Both the position numbers and the translations under genes were made by a program. The notes beneath the pieces were generated by a model. That model was not told the origin of the DNA, made no database searches, and saw only the letters and a program-made list of their open reading frames with translations. Shown piece after piece: positions 9,025-17,824 of a DNA stretch of 64,000 nucleotides. Numbering within the stretch: the stretch's first letter is position 1; each line of letters starts with the position of its first letter. The stretch is from assembly GCF_024400535.1 (NCBI RefSeq), contig NZ_CP038800.1, positions 1,798,001 through 1,862,000 of the forward strand, written 5' to 3'. This DNA is from Treponema denticola (GTDB taxonomy: Bacteria > Spirochaetota > Spirochaetia > Treponematales > Treponemataceae).

Positions 9025-10770
9025 CTATAATGAAATTTTCCATTCTTTTGATTTATTTTGTAGATACCACAGCCGTGCGTACAGGCCTTGCTTTTCCAAC
9101 AGTTCGGAGTGCCTGCCTTCTTCCACAATGCAGCCCTTATCCAAGACGATAATCTTGTCAGCGTTCTTTATGGTTTTTAAGCGATGGGCAATCATGATGA
9201 CGGTTTTATCTTTAACCAGGTTTGATATAGCTTTTTGAACCAGTACTTCATTTTTTGAGTCTAAGCTCGAAGTAGGCTCATCAAGTAATAAAATCGGTGC
9301 GTTTTTAAGAATTGCTCTGGCAATTGAAATCCTTTGCTTTTCACCGCCCGATAAGGTAGAACCGCCTTCACCTACAATGGTGTTATATCCTTCAGGCAGT
9401 TTTTCTATAAACTCATGACAGCCTGCTAGTTTGGAAGCGCGAATCATATCTTCTTCCGTTGCGTTTTTGTTTCCGAACATAATGTTTTCTCTTATGGTGT
9501 CATGGAAAAGATAGACCTCTTGCAGTACCATTGAAATATGTTTAAGCCACTGATCGGGACTTATTTCGTTGAGTGAAACACCGCCGATTTTTATACTTCC
9601 CGACTTTACATCCCAAAACCGTGCGATAAGTTTTAATATGGTGGATTTTCCTCCGCCGCTCGGTCCCACAATGGCGGTAAGCGAGTTTTTCTTAAAAGTG
9701 CAGGATATATCATCAATAACATTTTTTTCTGGTAAATATGAAAAACCCGTATGCGCAAACTCAATATCGCCCAAATCTTTTACTTGTATTGACTTTTCGC
9801 CGCCTAATTCTTTTTTCTTCATAACATTGTCGATTCTTGTTGCACTGACATACTGCATTCTAAGAACGGCGGTATATCGAATCCATGTAAGAAGCGGACT
9901 TATAATTTTGGTGCCGATAATAATGATACTTAAAAATTCGGTTAAGCCTATTTCGCCGCCGACAATAAGATAGGTTCCGGCAAAACACATAAGCGGAAGA
10001 CCTGCCCGTGCAAATGTTAAGGCAAAACCTAAAAAGGAGCCGCCCAATGTTTCTCCCCTTATGCTGATATCTTTTAGGTTTTTGTAGGCATCTTCAAGCT
10101 TGGAAAAACCCTTTCCTATTTGATTGTAGCTCCTAAGAATTTTCATACCGGAAAGATATTCATTGAGCGCTTCTGCAGTATTATCTTTTGCCGTTCTTGA
10201 GCTTACAATTAAGTTTCCCAATACCTTAAAAGAAATTAAAATAATAATTGCGGAAATCGGGAGTGCAATATAAAAGACAAGCGCCATTTTCCAATTAAAC
10301 CAAAACATAAAAACCGATGTTAAGATGCAGGAAAAAACAACACCGAACAATCCCGTAAAAGTGCCGACCATACCCTGCTCAATAGCTAAAAAATCTCCGG
10401 TAAATGTATTGATAAGTTCTCCGGAACGGGTTTTAGAAAAAAAACCGAGCGGTAATCTTTTTAATTTTTGAATAAAGTCTTTTTTGTTCTGTGCAGAGTT
10501 GCGGGCACCGGGAAGAAAGGTTTTTAAAAAGGTAACCGTACTGACCGTCAACTGCAAAAGGAAAAAACCTGCAAGCCAGAGGGCTATATTCCAATATCCC
10601 TTATCAAAGATGATTGCAGGATTGTTAAAATATGTAATAAAAAGATTAATTGCAAAATAAACCGCTACTGCCGGAAAACCGACGGTAAAGCCTTCCAAAA
10701 AATACCATATCACCGGTTCCGTCATTTGTTTGGGATGCCCCATTGTAAATTTTCTTATAAGTTCTTTCAT
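9025..10770 (-). CDS. ABC transporter, exporter fold, YbtP/YbtQ-like (second of pair)
   Basis: A 581-residue half transporter. The N-terminal six-helix membrane domain (about 1-330) contains the coupling region PLGFFSKTRSGELINTFTGD. The C-terminal ATPase has GPSGGGKST, LSGGEKQRISIARA, DEPTSSLD and IAHRL. It overlaps the preceding exporter gene by one base (TAATG), so the two are translated together and probably form a heterodimer. Exporter-fold pairs next to a PchR-like regulator recall YbtPQ and IrtAB, which import siderophores despite the fold; export of a peptide or drug is the alternative. The presence of S, T and A genes directly downstream favours uptake of the same compound (inference). 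Confidence 0.9.
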   Translation of the reverse strand: MKELIRKFTMGHPKQMTEPVIWYFLEGFTVGFPAVAVYFAINLFITYFNNPAIIFDKGYWNIALWLAGFFLLQLTVSTVTFLKTFLPGARNSAQNKKDFIQKLKRLPLGFFSKTRSGELINTFTGDFLAIEQGMVGTFTGLFGVVFSCILTSVFMFWFNWKMALVFYIALPISAIIILISFKVLGNLIVSSRTAKDNTAEALNEYLSGMKILRSYNQIGKGFSKLEDAYKNLKDISIRGETLGGSFLGFALTFARAGLPLMCFAGTYLIVGGEIGLTEFLSIIIIGTKIISPLLTWIRYTAVLRMQYVSATRIDNVMKKKELGGEKSIQVKDLGDIEFAHTGFSYLPEKNVIDDISCTFKKNSLTAIVGPSGGGKSTILKLIARFWDVKSGSIKIGGVSLNEISPDQWLKHISMVLQEVYLFHDTIRENIMFGNKNATEEDMIRASKLAGCHEFIEKLPEGYNTIVGEGGSTLSGGEKQRISIARAILKNAPILLLDEPTSSLDSKNEVLVQKAISNLVKDKTVIMIAHRLKTIKNADKIIVLDKGCIVEEGRHSELLEKQGLYARLWYLQNKSKEWKISL

Positions 10771-12569
10771 TACAGTTCACCTCCCTTGCTTGCTATTTCC
10801 CATGTTTCCGCTTCAAACTGTAAATTCCACAGCGTTTTATATGCTCCGTCTTTTTCCATAAGGCTTTTGTGCGTGCCTTCTTCTATGATTTTTCCTTCTC
10901 TTAAAACGATAATCTTATCCGCATCCATAATGCTTTTCAGCCGGTGCGCAATGACAATGACCGTTTTATCTTTGATAAGATTTCTAATTGCTTCCTGTAT
11001 CAAGTTTTCATTTTCCGCATCGGTATAGGCCAAGGCTTCGTCCAAAATAACTATTTTAGAATCTTTTAAAAAAGCCCGTGCTATCGAAATTCGTTGAGCT
11101 TCTCCGCCTGACAGCTTTATATTCCCCGAACCGATCAGGGTGTCATATTTATCGGGAAGGTTCATGATAAAATCGTGGCATCTCGCTTTTTTAGCCGCTT
11201 CGATTATTGTTTCATCGGAGCATTTTTTATTCATCGAAATATTGTTTCGTACCGTATCAGAAAAGATATGAGTGTCCTGGAAAACAAAGGCGATTTTTTC
11301 CATTAAGTCTTCCGTATCAAAGCTCTTTATATCCTTTCCTCCGATCTTTATACTTCCTTCATGCACATCCCAAAAGCGCAAAAGCAACTGCCCTATGGTG
11401 GATTTTCCGCTTCCCGATTCTCCGACCAAAGCAGTCATCTCATTTTCATTACAAGTAAATGAAACGGTATCAAGAGCTTGCTTCCGTAAGGGGTCTGCCT
11501 CACTTTGATACGAAAATGAAACCGAATCAAAATACACTGATGCCCCCTTTTCTTTTTCCTCATTATTTTTTGCTTTAAAAACGGGCTCATTTAAAATACC
11601 GTCTATCTGCGCAAGACCTGCTTTTGCAAAATTGATTTGATTTGCATAATCTATACAGGTTAAAAGCGGGTCGTACAGTGCAGGCACGATAATCAATGCC
11701 ATAATAACCGATAAAACCGTATCTCCTAAAGGATTTTTAAAAATCAAAAAACCGCCGACCGGAACGACAAAGCTAAGAAGAGATAGGATAATACTTTTAT
11801 ACATGCTCATAAAAAAAGCGGATCTTTTATAATTGGTTATTTCCCAGTCAAGACATCCGTCAAGGCTGTGCTCCAAATTTTTTGATATGCCGCCTGCCCG
11901 TCCAAACAGTTTTACTTCCGCCATTCCTTTTACATACTCTGAAAAATGACCGGTAATATCTGCCGAAAGTTTCATATAGTTTGCATATCTTTCTTTTGCT
12001 TTTTCTCCGCCAAAAATCAAAGCCTGAAAGAAAAAGGCAAGCACCACCGAAATGAGCACCGTAATTGCCATAAGCCAATTAAGATAGGCAATTCCTAATA
12101 AGAGTAACGCCAGCACAACAAAGGAGCCCGTCAAATCAGGCAGCATGTGAGCGATAACCCCTTCTAATTTTTCGATATTTTCATCCATTATTTTTTGAAT
12201 GGAGCCGCTTGTGTTTTTGGAAAAAAAACCGAGCGGTAATTTTCCTAAATGTTCCATCAGCTTAATTCGATACCTATATAAAATTTTAAACGCCACCCTA
12301 TGGCAGCCCAAACTGCCTAAAAATGAAAAAATTAAATTACATAAAACGGCAGCACCTGCAACCATTATCCAAAAGAAAACACCGTCCCTTTCTCCGCCGG
12401 TTAAAAATATTTTGCCTATAAAATATACCGATATATATGGAACGGCATTGCATAACATTCCTACCGTAGATAAAAAAATGCTTGCAATAAGAAACGGTTT
12501 TCCTTTATTTGAATAATAAAAAACACTGTCGAATATTCCTTTTGATTTTTTATTCACAAAATGCTCCAT
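10770..12569 (-). CDS. ABC transporter, exporter fold, YbtP/YbtQ-like (first of pair)
   Basis: A 599-residue half transporter and first gene of the cassette B operon. The membrane domain (about 1-330) includes PLGFFSKNTSGSIQKIMDEN. The ATPase has GESGSGKST, LSGGEAQRISIARA, DEALAYTD and IAHRL. The Walker B region has DEALAYTDAE where most have DEAT/PTS-x-D, so the D-loop is unusual (AYTD rather than SALD) and this site may be weaker. Its promoter (12614-12642) faces the divergent AraC-type gene. Probably forms a heterodimer with the product of 9025-10770. Confidence 0.9.
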   Translation of the reverse strand: MEHFVNKKSKGIFDSVFYYSNKGKPFLIASIFLSTVGMLCNAVPYISVYFIGKIFLTGGERDGVFFWIMVAGAAVLCNLIFSFLGSLGCHRVAFKILYRYRIKLMEHLGKLPLGFFSKNTSGSIQKIMDENIEKLEGVIAHMLPDLTGSFVVLALLLLGIAYLNWLMAITVLISVVLAFFFQALIFGGEKAKERYANYMKLSADITGHFSEYVKGMAEVKLFGRAGGISKNLEHSLDGCLDWEITNYKRSAFFMSMYKSIILSLLSFVVPVGGFLIFKNPLGDTVLSVIMALIIVPALYDPLLTCIDYANQINFAKAGLAQIDGILNEPVFKAKNNEEKEKGASVYFDSVSFSYQSEADPLRKQALDTVSFTCNENEMTALVGESGSGKSTIGQLLLRFWDVHEGSIKIGGKDIKSFDTEDLMEKIAFVFQDTHIFSDTVRNNISMNKKCSDETIIEAAKKARCHDFIMNLPDKYDTLIGSGNIKLSGGEAQRISIARAFLKDSKIVILDEALAYTDAENENLIQEAIRNLIKDKTVIVIAHRLKSIMDADKIIVLREGKIIEEGTHKSLMEKDGAYKTLWNLQFEAETWEIASKGGEL

Positions 12570-12613
12570 TTCAAAAAACTCGGTTAGTCATCGCTAACTT
12601 ATTTTACTACCTT

Positions 12614-12642
12614 ATTCTAGCTGTTATAAGAATTTTTGTCAA
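12614..12642 (-). promoter_or_regulatory. Promoter of the cassette B operon
   Basis: On the minus strand TTGACA (12637-12642) and TAGAAT (12614-12619) are spaced 17 bases. Between it and the start codon lies an inverted repeat, GTTAG-N6-CTAAC (12583-12598), a possible regulator site in the leader. Confidence 0.75.
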
Positions 12643-12681
12643 TAAGAATTTCTTCAAATAAGAAAGAAAATATAAAAATAC

Positions 12682-12710
12682 TTGACTTTTTAAGTCAAAT
12701 ATACTATTAT
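12682..12710 (+). promoter_or_regulatory. Promoter of the PchR-like gene with overlapping palindrome
   Basis: TTGACT (12682-12687) and TATTAT (12705-12710) are spaced 17 bases. The -35 box is one arm of a perfect inverted repeat, TTGACTT-TTT-AAGTCAA (12682-12698), so binding there would block the promoter. The two promoters in this gap run in opposite directions, the usual arrangement for an AraC regulator and its target operon. Confidence 0.7.
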
Positions 12711-12756
12711 AATCTTCAAATAGAACAGAAAAACTTTAAAAAGAGAAGAGGTAAAC

Positions 12757-13704
12757 ATGCGTACGGTTGAAGATTATTGGGAGGACTTTGAACATTTCGG
12801 CTTTATCAAGCATTTAAAAGATGGAAGAAGGGATTATATATTGGATGAAGAAAAAGGCTCGGGCGGTTTTTCCATCTTGGGAGATACCGAAACGGCTGTG
12901 GCGACTATTTCCGATTGTACACTGTACCGGCCTCTTGTTATCAAGGCGGATAATGTAAATGAAAGAATTATCGAACTTGGGCAATATTACACAGGGCTCG
13001 CCTCTTATTATGAAAAAAAAGAAAAGTCTTGCGAATTTGAATACGGGCTTAATGCCTATGTCAATACTTTTAGTTTTTACGGATATAAGAGGATTGAACC
13101 TCATGTACGGTTTATCAATATAGGTTTCGGCTTTCGGGAAAAGTTTTTTTCTTCTTTACCTATCACATTGGAAGAGGATTTTTTTGAAAGAGCTGCATGC
13201 GTACTTAATCCTGAGCCGATTGTCATTCCGAAAATAACCGCAATTTGCAACAGCCTTAAAGAATGTACATTGGAAGGAGGCGCGTTAAAGCTCTATATTC
13301 AAGGTAAATGTTTGGAAGTTTTTTCTCCTCTGTACGATTATATTTATAAAGCAAAACCGGCAATAAATGTGCACCTTTCTCAAAAAGACAAGGCCGTCCT
13401 TAAAGAAGTAAAAACTTTTATAGAAGAACACTTTGCAGATCATGTTACGATTGCCGAACTTGCCAAAAAGTTTGCCATCAATCAACAAAAACTGGTAACC
13501 GGTTTTAAAGATTGTTTTAACACAACGATAAACGGATACACTCAAAAAATAAGAATGACAAAGGCCCTCGAACTCCTTTATGATGATACCTTATCCATTA
13601 TAGAAATAGCACAAGCGGTCGGCTATTACGGAGACGGTTATTTTCAAAAAGCCTTTAAGGAAACCTACGGCATTACTCCAAGCCGGATGCGGAGGGATTT
13701 GTAA
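12757..13704 (+). CDS. AraC-family regulator, PchR/YbtA-like
   Basis: A 315-residue activator or repressor. The N-terminal ~215 residues are an unassigned sensing domain. The C-terminal ~95 carry the double helix-turn-helix of AraC proteins, ending in VGYYGDGYFQKAFKETYGIT. The first HTH, with IAELAKKFAINQQKLVTGFK, has the N-Q-x-K-L-x-x-GF pattern typical of the PchR and YbtA branch that responds to siderophores. It is divergent from the cassette B uptake operon across 187 bases holding both promoters. The likely role is to switch that operon on when the ligand chelate is present, possibly alongside a Fur-type repressor (inference). Confidence 0.85.
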   Translation: MRTVEDYWEDFEHFGFIKHLKDGRRDYILDEEKGSGGFSILGDTETAVATISDCTLYRPLVIKADNVNERIIELGQYYTGLASYYEKKEKSCEFEYGLNAYVNTFSFYGYKRIEPHVRFINIGFGFREKFFSSLPITLEEDFFERAACVLNPEPIVIPKITAICNSLKECTLEGGALKLYIQGKCLEVFSPLYDYIYKAKPAINVHLSQKDKAVLKEVKTFIEEHFADHVTIAELAKKFAINQQKLVTGFKDCFNTTINGYTQKIRMTKALELLYDDTLSIIEIAQAVGYYGDGYFQKAFKETYGITPSRMRRDL

Positions 13705-13721
13705 TTTGATTTTTATACATA

Positions 13722-14513
13722 CTATCCTCCATAGGCGGAATAGATTTTCATTCCTCTTTTCCATACTAGTGCACAAAAAACAGCAAGCAGCGTTATCCAG
13801 CCTAAACTTTTACATAAGGAAATAAAAGCGGTGCATAGCGGAACATCATCGAGTAAAAGGCTTACCGGAATATGAGAAATAAAGGCAAAGGGTAAGTTCT
13901 TTAAAAGACTAAACACCGATTCGGGTAAAAGGACAAGCGGAAAAATAATACCGGCGGAAATATTTTTAAGTACCCGTATCGATGTATAGAGTGAAGAAAC
14001 ACGCGAAAAATTAAAACTATAGAGTGCTATCAAAAAATCGATTAAAAAATTGATGAGATAACCTGCAATCAAAAAGAGCACAAAAAATAAAGCCTTCCAT
14101 AATGATAGTGTAAACACAAAATATCTTTGCAGCAAAAAATATAAAACCGTAATCGGAACTGCATTCATAACAATGAAAATAAAACGATGAGGCAAATCGG
14201 AAGCAAGTTGATACAGCGCATAATTATACGGTTTTATAAGATACTGATTGAGTGTGCCGAGCCTTATATCATCGGAAATTTTAAATACGGAAACCGTTGA
14301 AGTAATATTGTAGGTTATCAAAGTCAAAAAGTAATACGATACTATACCGTCTGCTTTAAAAGGTATATCTTTACTTTGATAACTGACGGCAAGCCATAAC
14401 AATACATTAACTGTAAAAGGAAACAGTGAAAATAAAAATCCGGAAATAAAATTAACTCGATATTCCAATTGATTCGCCAAACTTATTTTAAAAACTTTGT
14501 AATAGGAGCTCAT
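13722..14513 (-). CDS. ABC-2 type permease (second)
   Basis: A 263-residue membrane protein with six predicted segments and the N-terminal pattern SLANQLEYRVNFISG seen in ABC-2 permeases of the DUF990 or ABC2_membrane_6 group. It is the last gene of a three-gene operon: permease, ATPase, permease. Its ATG overlaps the ATPase stop by four bases. The pair of dissimilar permeases with one ATPase suggests an exporter with a heterodimeric channel; the substrate is unknown. It ends 17 bases from the convergent PchR-like gene. Confidence 0.85.
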   Translation of the reverse strand: MSSYYKVFKISLANQLEYRVNFISGFLFSLFPFTVNVLLWLAVSYQSKDIPFKADGIVSYYFLTLITYNITSTVSVFKISDDIRLGTLNQYLIKPYNYALYQLASDLPHRFIFIVMNAVPITVLYFLLQRYFVFTLSLWKALFFVLFLIAGYLINFLIDFLIALYSFNFSRVSSLYTSIRVLKNISAGIIFPLVLLPESVFSLLKNLPFAFISHIPVSLLLDDVPLCTAFISLCKSLGWITLLAVFCALVWKRGMKIYSAYGG

Positions 14514-15541
14514 AGTATGTCCTCAGTCGATGTATACAATCTTCTGATAACATCTTCCATCGAAATATTTTCAATGGTAATATCACTTAACTCTTCAATA
14601 AAATCATTGGAAATATTTTTTAATATATCCAAACTCGCAGTTGAGTCCGCAGAAATTTTAACCGTATCTTCTGCAGTTTTTTCTGCAAAAAAACTACCTT
14701 TTTCTTGCAAGGTTTTTATAATTTTATCCGCTTTCAATAATTTTAATTTTAATATAAAATATTTTTTATTTAAAAATTTATTTTTAAAGTTAATAAAAGA
14801 ATCTGAATATATTTTTTCTCCCTTATTTATTAAAATCAACTCCGTACAAAGGGAAACAATATCGTTAAAATTATGACTTGTCAGTATGAGGCTTGCATGA
14901 TATTTATTGCAATAATGTTTTAGAAAATCCCTTATGTTATATTGCGTAATTATATCAAGGCCTATAGTCGGTTCATCAAGAAAAATAAGTTTCGGTTTGT
15001 GAATTAAAGCCGCTATCAATTCCATTTTCATTCTCTCTCCTAAAGACAGTCTTCTCACCTGAACATTCACCTGTTTTTGTACGCCGAGTATTTCAATCAT
15101 TGTGTGCAGCGTTTTTTTGTAATCGGCATCTTCAACCTCGTAAATGGTTTTATTAAGCTCAAAGGAATCAACGGCAGGCAAGTCCCACCAGAGCTGACTC
15201 TTGTTTCCCATCACCATCGAAATTTGCCTGAGGTATTCTTTTTTCTTTTCAAAAGGATTGTACTGTAAGACGGTAAGGCTTCCTTCTGTCGGCAATATCA
15301 ACCCGGATAACATTTTAAGTGTTGTCGTTTTGCCTGCACCGTTTAAACCGATTAAGCCCGTTATCGAACCTTGAGCAATTTCAAAGGAAAGATTTTTAAC
15401 CGCAGGTTTATATAGTTTTTTACGTTTAAACAAATTTTTAATACTGCCTTTAAGTCCCGCATCTTTTTGATAATATGCATAGCTTTTGCAGATATTTTCT
15501 GCAACAATAATTTTTTCGTTATTAACTGCCCGATCCGACAT
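14510..15541 (-). CDS. ABC-2 transporter ATPase
   Basis: A 343-residue ATP-binding protein of the drug or polysaccharide export type. Walker A is GLNGAGKTT, the signature is LSLGERMK (LSLGE rather than LSGGQ, common in this branch) and Walker B LIFLDEPTIGLD, then a switch LTSHNF. The C-terminal ~100 residues are an extra domain rich in K, E and D. It overlaps the upstream permease gene by 20 bases and the downstream one by 4, so all three subunits are co-expressed. The N-terminal insertion with KGSIKNLFKRK is typical of ABC-2 ATPases paired with ABC2_membrane_6 permeases. Confidence 0.9.
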   Translation of the reverse strand: MSDRAVNNEKIIVAENICKSYAYYQKDAGLKGSIKNLFKRKKLYKPAVKNLSFEIAQGSITGLIGLNGAGKTTTLKMLSGLILPTEGSLTVLQYNPFEKKKEYLRQISMVMGNKSQLWWDLPAVDSFELNKTIYEVEDADYKKTLHTMIEILGVQKQVNVQVRRLSLGERMKMELIAALIHKPKLIFLDEPTIGLDIITQYNIRDFLKHYCNKYHASLILTSHNFNDIVSLCTELILINKGEKIYSDSFINFKNKFLNKKYFILKLKLLKADKIIKTLQEKGSFFAEKTAEDTVKISADSTASLDILKNISNDFIEELSDITIENISMEDVIRRLYTSTEDIL

Positions 15542-16310
15542 AACGCCTTACTCCTTTTTTAAAAATAAAATTCGATAATAAAAAAAATATAAAACTTGCC
15601 GCAAAAGAATATAGAATATAACCAATGGATAAGTCTTTAACGGCAAACAAAATAGGAAAATTAAAACATACAAACAGCGGAATGACAAAGATAAGAATTT
15701 TTTGAAGCAGCCGCGGATATATCTGCATAGGTTTATTTCCGATGGTAATCAGCTCGGAACCTATGCCCATAACAATATCCATCCGCATAAACCAAAAAGC
15801 CAAACTCATCAATATAAACATAATCGAATAAATCAAAAAAAAGCCGTTCAACGAAAGTAAAATATACAGTAATAATTTTAAAGGAGTCATCCGTATATTC
15901 AGTTTTATAAGACAATACATCAAACCGGTAATATTTATGATAATATTTTTTATCTGCGGAATGTCGAACTCATTAAATGAAATGTTAAAACGCTGATTCA
16001 ATGGTTTTAATAATATAAAATCCAAGGTGCCGGTATTGATCATTTCTGGCAATCTTTTTAATCCAGGCACTATCAAAAAAGTAAAAACGGAATCCATAAG
16101 TCCCCCTTGAAAGGTCAGCATCAACATTCGGTACTTATCCCAGCCGTTTACCGTTTCGGTATGAATAAAAATCGTATCGATAAAAATGAGATACATAAAG
16201 AGCCATACGAGTTCAAAGGTTCCGCCGCTTATAAAATTGAACTTATATTCCATTAAGTTCATAAGAGAACCTTTAAAATAGGCTTTTAATATTAAAAGAT
16301 ATTTTTTCAT
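15522..16310 (-). CDS. ABC-2 type permease (first)
   Basis: A 262-residue membrane protein with about six segments and an N-terminal YFKGSLMNLMEYKFNFISGG motif matching the partner permease. The start is placed at ATG 16310, with GGACGG about ten bases upstream; an in-frame TTG at 16328 is possible. It follows the WYL regulator gene by some 60 bases on the same strand and may share its transcript. No substrate can be named. Confidence 0.83.
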   Translation of the reverse strand: MKKYLLILKAYFKGSLMNLMEYKFNFISGGTFELVWLFMYLIFIDTIFIHTETVNGWDKYRMLMLTFQGGLMDSVFTFLIVPGLKRLPEMINTGTLDFILLKPLNQRFNISFNEFDIPQIKNIIINITGLMYCLIKLNIRMTPLKLLLYILLSLNGFFLIYSIMFILMSLAFWFMRMDIVMGIGSELITIGNKPMQIYPRLLQKILIFVIPLFVCFNFPILFAVKDLSIGYILYSFAASFIFFLLSNFIFKKGVRRYVGSGS

Positions 16311-16369
16311 CGCACTGTATCCGTCCAAAAATAATCTATACCAAATACATTATCACAGGACGGCGACAG

Positions 16370-17308
16370 CTATATGTCGTAATTAGTAAAAAAAATTTTA
16401 GCTGTTTTTATAAGCTCTTCTTTATAATCTTTAGGAGAAACGACGGTTACAGCATCTCCGAAGCTAAGGAGTAAGGCCTTCCATAGCCGCTCTTTTGCAG
16501 GAACATGAATATGGGTTTTACATTTGTGAGAAGAAAGTTTTTCGATAACGGAGTCAGGAAAATACTCTTCGATGAGCGGAATTTCTTTTTCGGAAAAAAT
16601 GATTTCTATATTGATGCAAGTTTTATAATATGCTAACTCGGCTTCTTTCATCTTTTGTTGTATATCGCCGTGTCTTATAAATGATCTTTCTTTTGAGAGG
16701 ACTAGGTTTTGCATCCGAGCAACCTTAAAGGTTCGATACTCTTTTGTTTTTTTAAGGTATGCAAACAAATACCATGCATACCATTTATAATGAATTGCAA
16801 GGGGCTCCGCACAAACATGCGAACTTTTTCCTTCGGAATTGCGGTAATCGAAAACCATATAGTTCTTACCGCCGATAGCTTTTTCCAAAAGCATATTGGA
16901 ATCTTGCACCTTTTTATTTTCTTTTGTAACGCTAAAATCCCAAAAGACTTTTTGCCCGCCCTCTTTTTCGATAATGGCATTATATTTTTCGATTAAGGAA
17001 TTGAGCTTGTCATTTGTATATGAAGTTGCAAGACTTTCCAAAGCGCTTATAATAATTTGCTGTTCGCTGTTTTTGATGTTGATGTTCTTTATTTTATAAT
17101 TTTCCAAAACGGCATAGCCGCCGTACCTTCCGCCCAAGGTATATACGGGTATACCGGCTTCGGCTATGCTTACCATATCACGCTGAATAGTCCTGACCGA
17201 CACATCAAAATACTCTGCCAAATATTTTGCGGAAACCTTTTCATGGTTCAATAAGTATATAATTATTTCGAGAATCCGTTCAAGTTTCATTTTTTTAATA
17301 GTCGGCAT
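16370..17308 (-). CDS. WYL-domain transcriptional regulator
   Basis: A 312-residue regulator of the YafY/DeoR-HTH plus WYL type. Residues about 8-65 form a winged helix (KVSAKYLAEYFDVSVRTIQRD) and about 140-215 a WYL domain with HYKWYAWYLFAYLKK. A C-terminal extension with a WALLLSFG-like motif follows. WYL domains bind nucleic acid or small ligands and often govern transport or defence genes. It lies upstream of, and on the same strand as, the ABC-2 operon, so local control of that exporter is the simplest guess. There is no strong ribosome site, so the start could be the second ATG at 17290. Confidence 0.88.
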   Translation of the reverse strand: MPTIKKMKLERILEIIIYLLNHEKVSAKYLAEYFDVSVRTIQRDMVSIAEAGIPVYTLGGRYGGYAVLENYKIKNINIKNSEQQIIISALESLATSYTNDKLNSLIEKYNAIIEKEGGQKVFWDFSVTKENKKVQDSNMLLEKAIGGKNYMVFDYRNSEGKSSHVCAEPLAIHYKWYAWYLFAYLKKTKEYRTFKVARMQNLVLSKERSFIRHGDIQQKMKEAELAYYKTCINIEIIFSEKEIPLIEEYFPDSVIEKLSSHKCKTHIHVPAKERLWKALLLSFGDAVTVVSPKDYKEELIKTAKIFFTNYDI

Positions 17309-17417
17309 TTTCAGTCTTGTAGTTTAACTAAGCCGGAAAAACAAACGCCATCCTAATCTGCAATTTTGTTTTATAGGGAATTTTCTCTCAAAATTATCAA
17401 ATATCAAATGCGGAACC

Positions 17418-17446
17418 TTGACAAATTAGACTTAATATACTAGAAT
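17418..17446 (+). promoter_or_regulatory. Sigma-70 promoter upstream of the poly-C leader
   Basis: TTGACA (17418-17423) and TAGAAT (17441-17446) are spaced 17 bases, a near-consensus promoter. An ATG follows only seven bases after the -10 box (17454), and the lipoprotein start is about 380 bases downstream. Confidence 0.75.
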
Positions 17447-17453
17447 TACACTT

Positions 17454-17573
17454 ATGGTAAATCGAATTTCAAACGGCTTGCAGTTTAATTTTTCTAAAAA
17501 ACCAAATTTAATTTTGAAGAAAGTAGCGAAAAATGTTAGCCTGAGTTTACCCCCCCCCCATTTTCTCTATTAG
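17454..17573 (+). other. Short leader frame running into a C10 tract
   Basis: The gene-free stretch 17309-17824 holds this 39-codon frame, which starts just after the promoter's -10 box and has no ribosome site. It enters the C10 run at 17550-17559 and then stops at 17571. If the run were 11 or 8 bases long, the frame would continue without a stop through 17825 into the lipoprotein gene. The peptide matches nothing I recognise. It may be a switch element, a decayed gene start, or chance; the rest of the gap holds no other feature I can see. Confidence 0.35.
17550..17559 (+). repeat. Homopolymer tract C10
   Basis: Ten consecutive cytosines stand in otherwise AT-rich DNA between promoter and lipoprotein gene. 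Such tracts are common slippage sites in host-associated bacteria. Confidence 0.9.
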
Positions 17574-17824
17574 TTCCAATATCTCTAATCGATAGATTTT
17601 TATCTTATTTTTGCTCTCACATTAAAGAATTCTTTTTTCTGAATGGAATTTATATATCTTTCAACAAATATCTTAAGGATCAAAGTTTTTCCTCACTAAT
17701 AAATGCTAAGTCGGCTAAAACATGTTTGATTGATCTGTCTGAAAATATACAGGTAACGGAACCAATCGGCATTTTAGATAAAAAATTAAATTGCAATAAA
17801 GATTGCAAGAAGGAAGGTCGAAAG

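Noticed and set aside
9006-9128. Upstream extension of the cassette B S component
   Set aside because: It overlaps the exporter gene's end and has no ribosome site, whereas ATG 9005 follows GGAGG.
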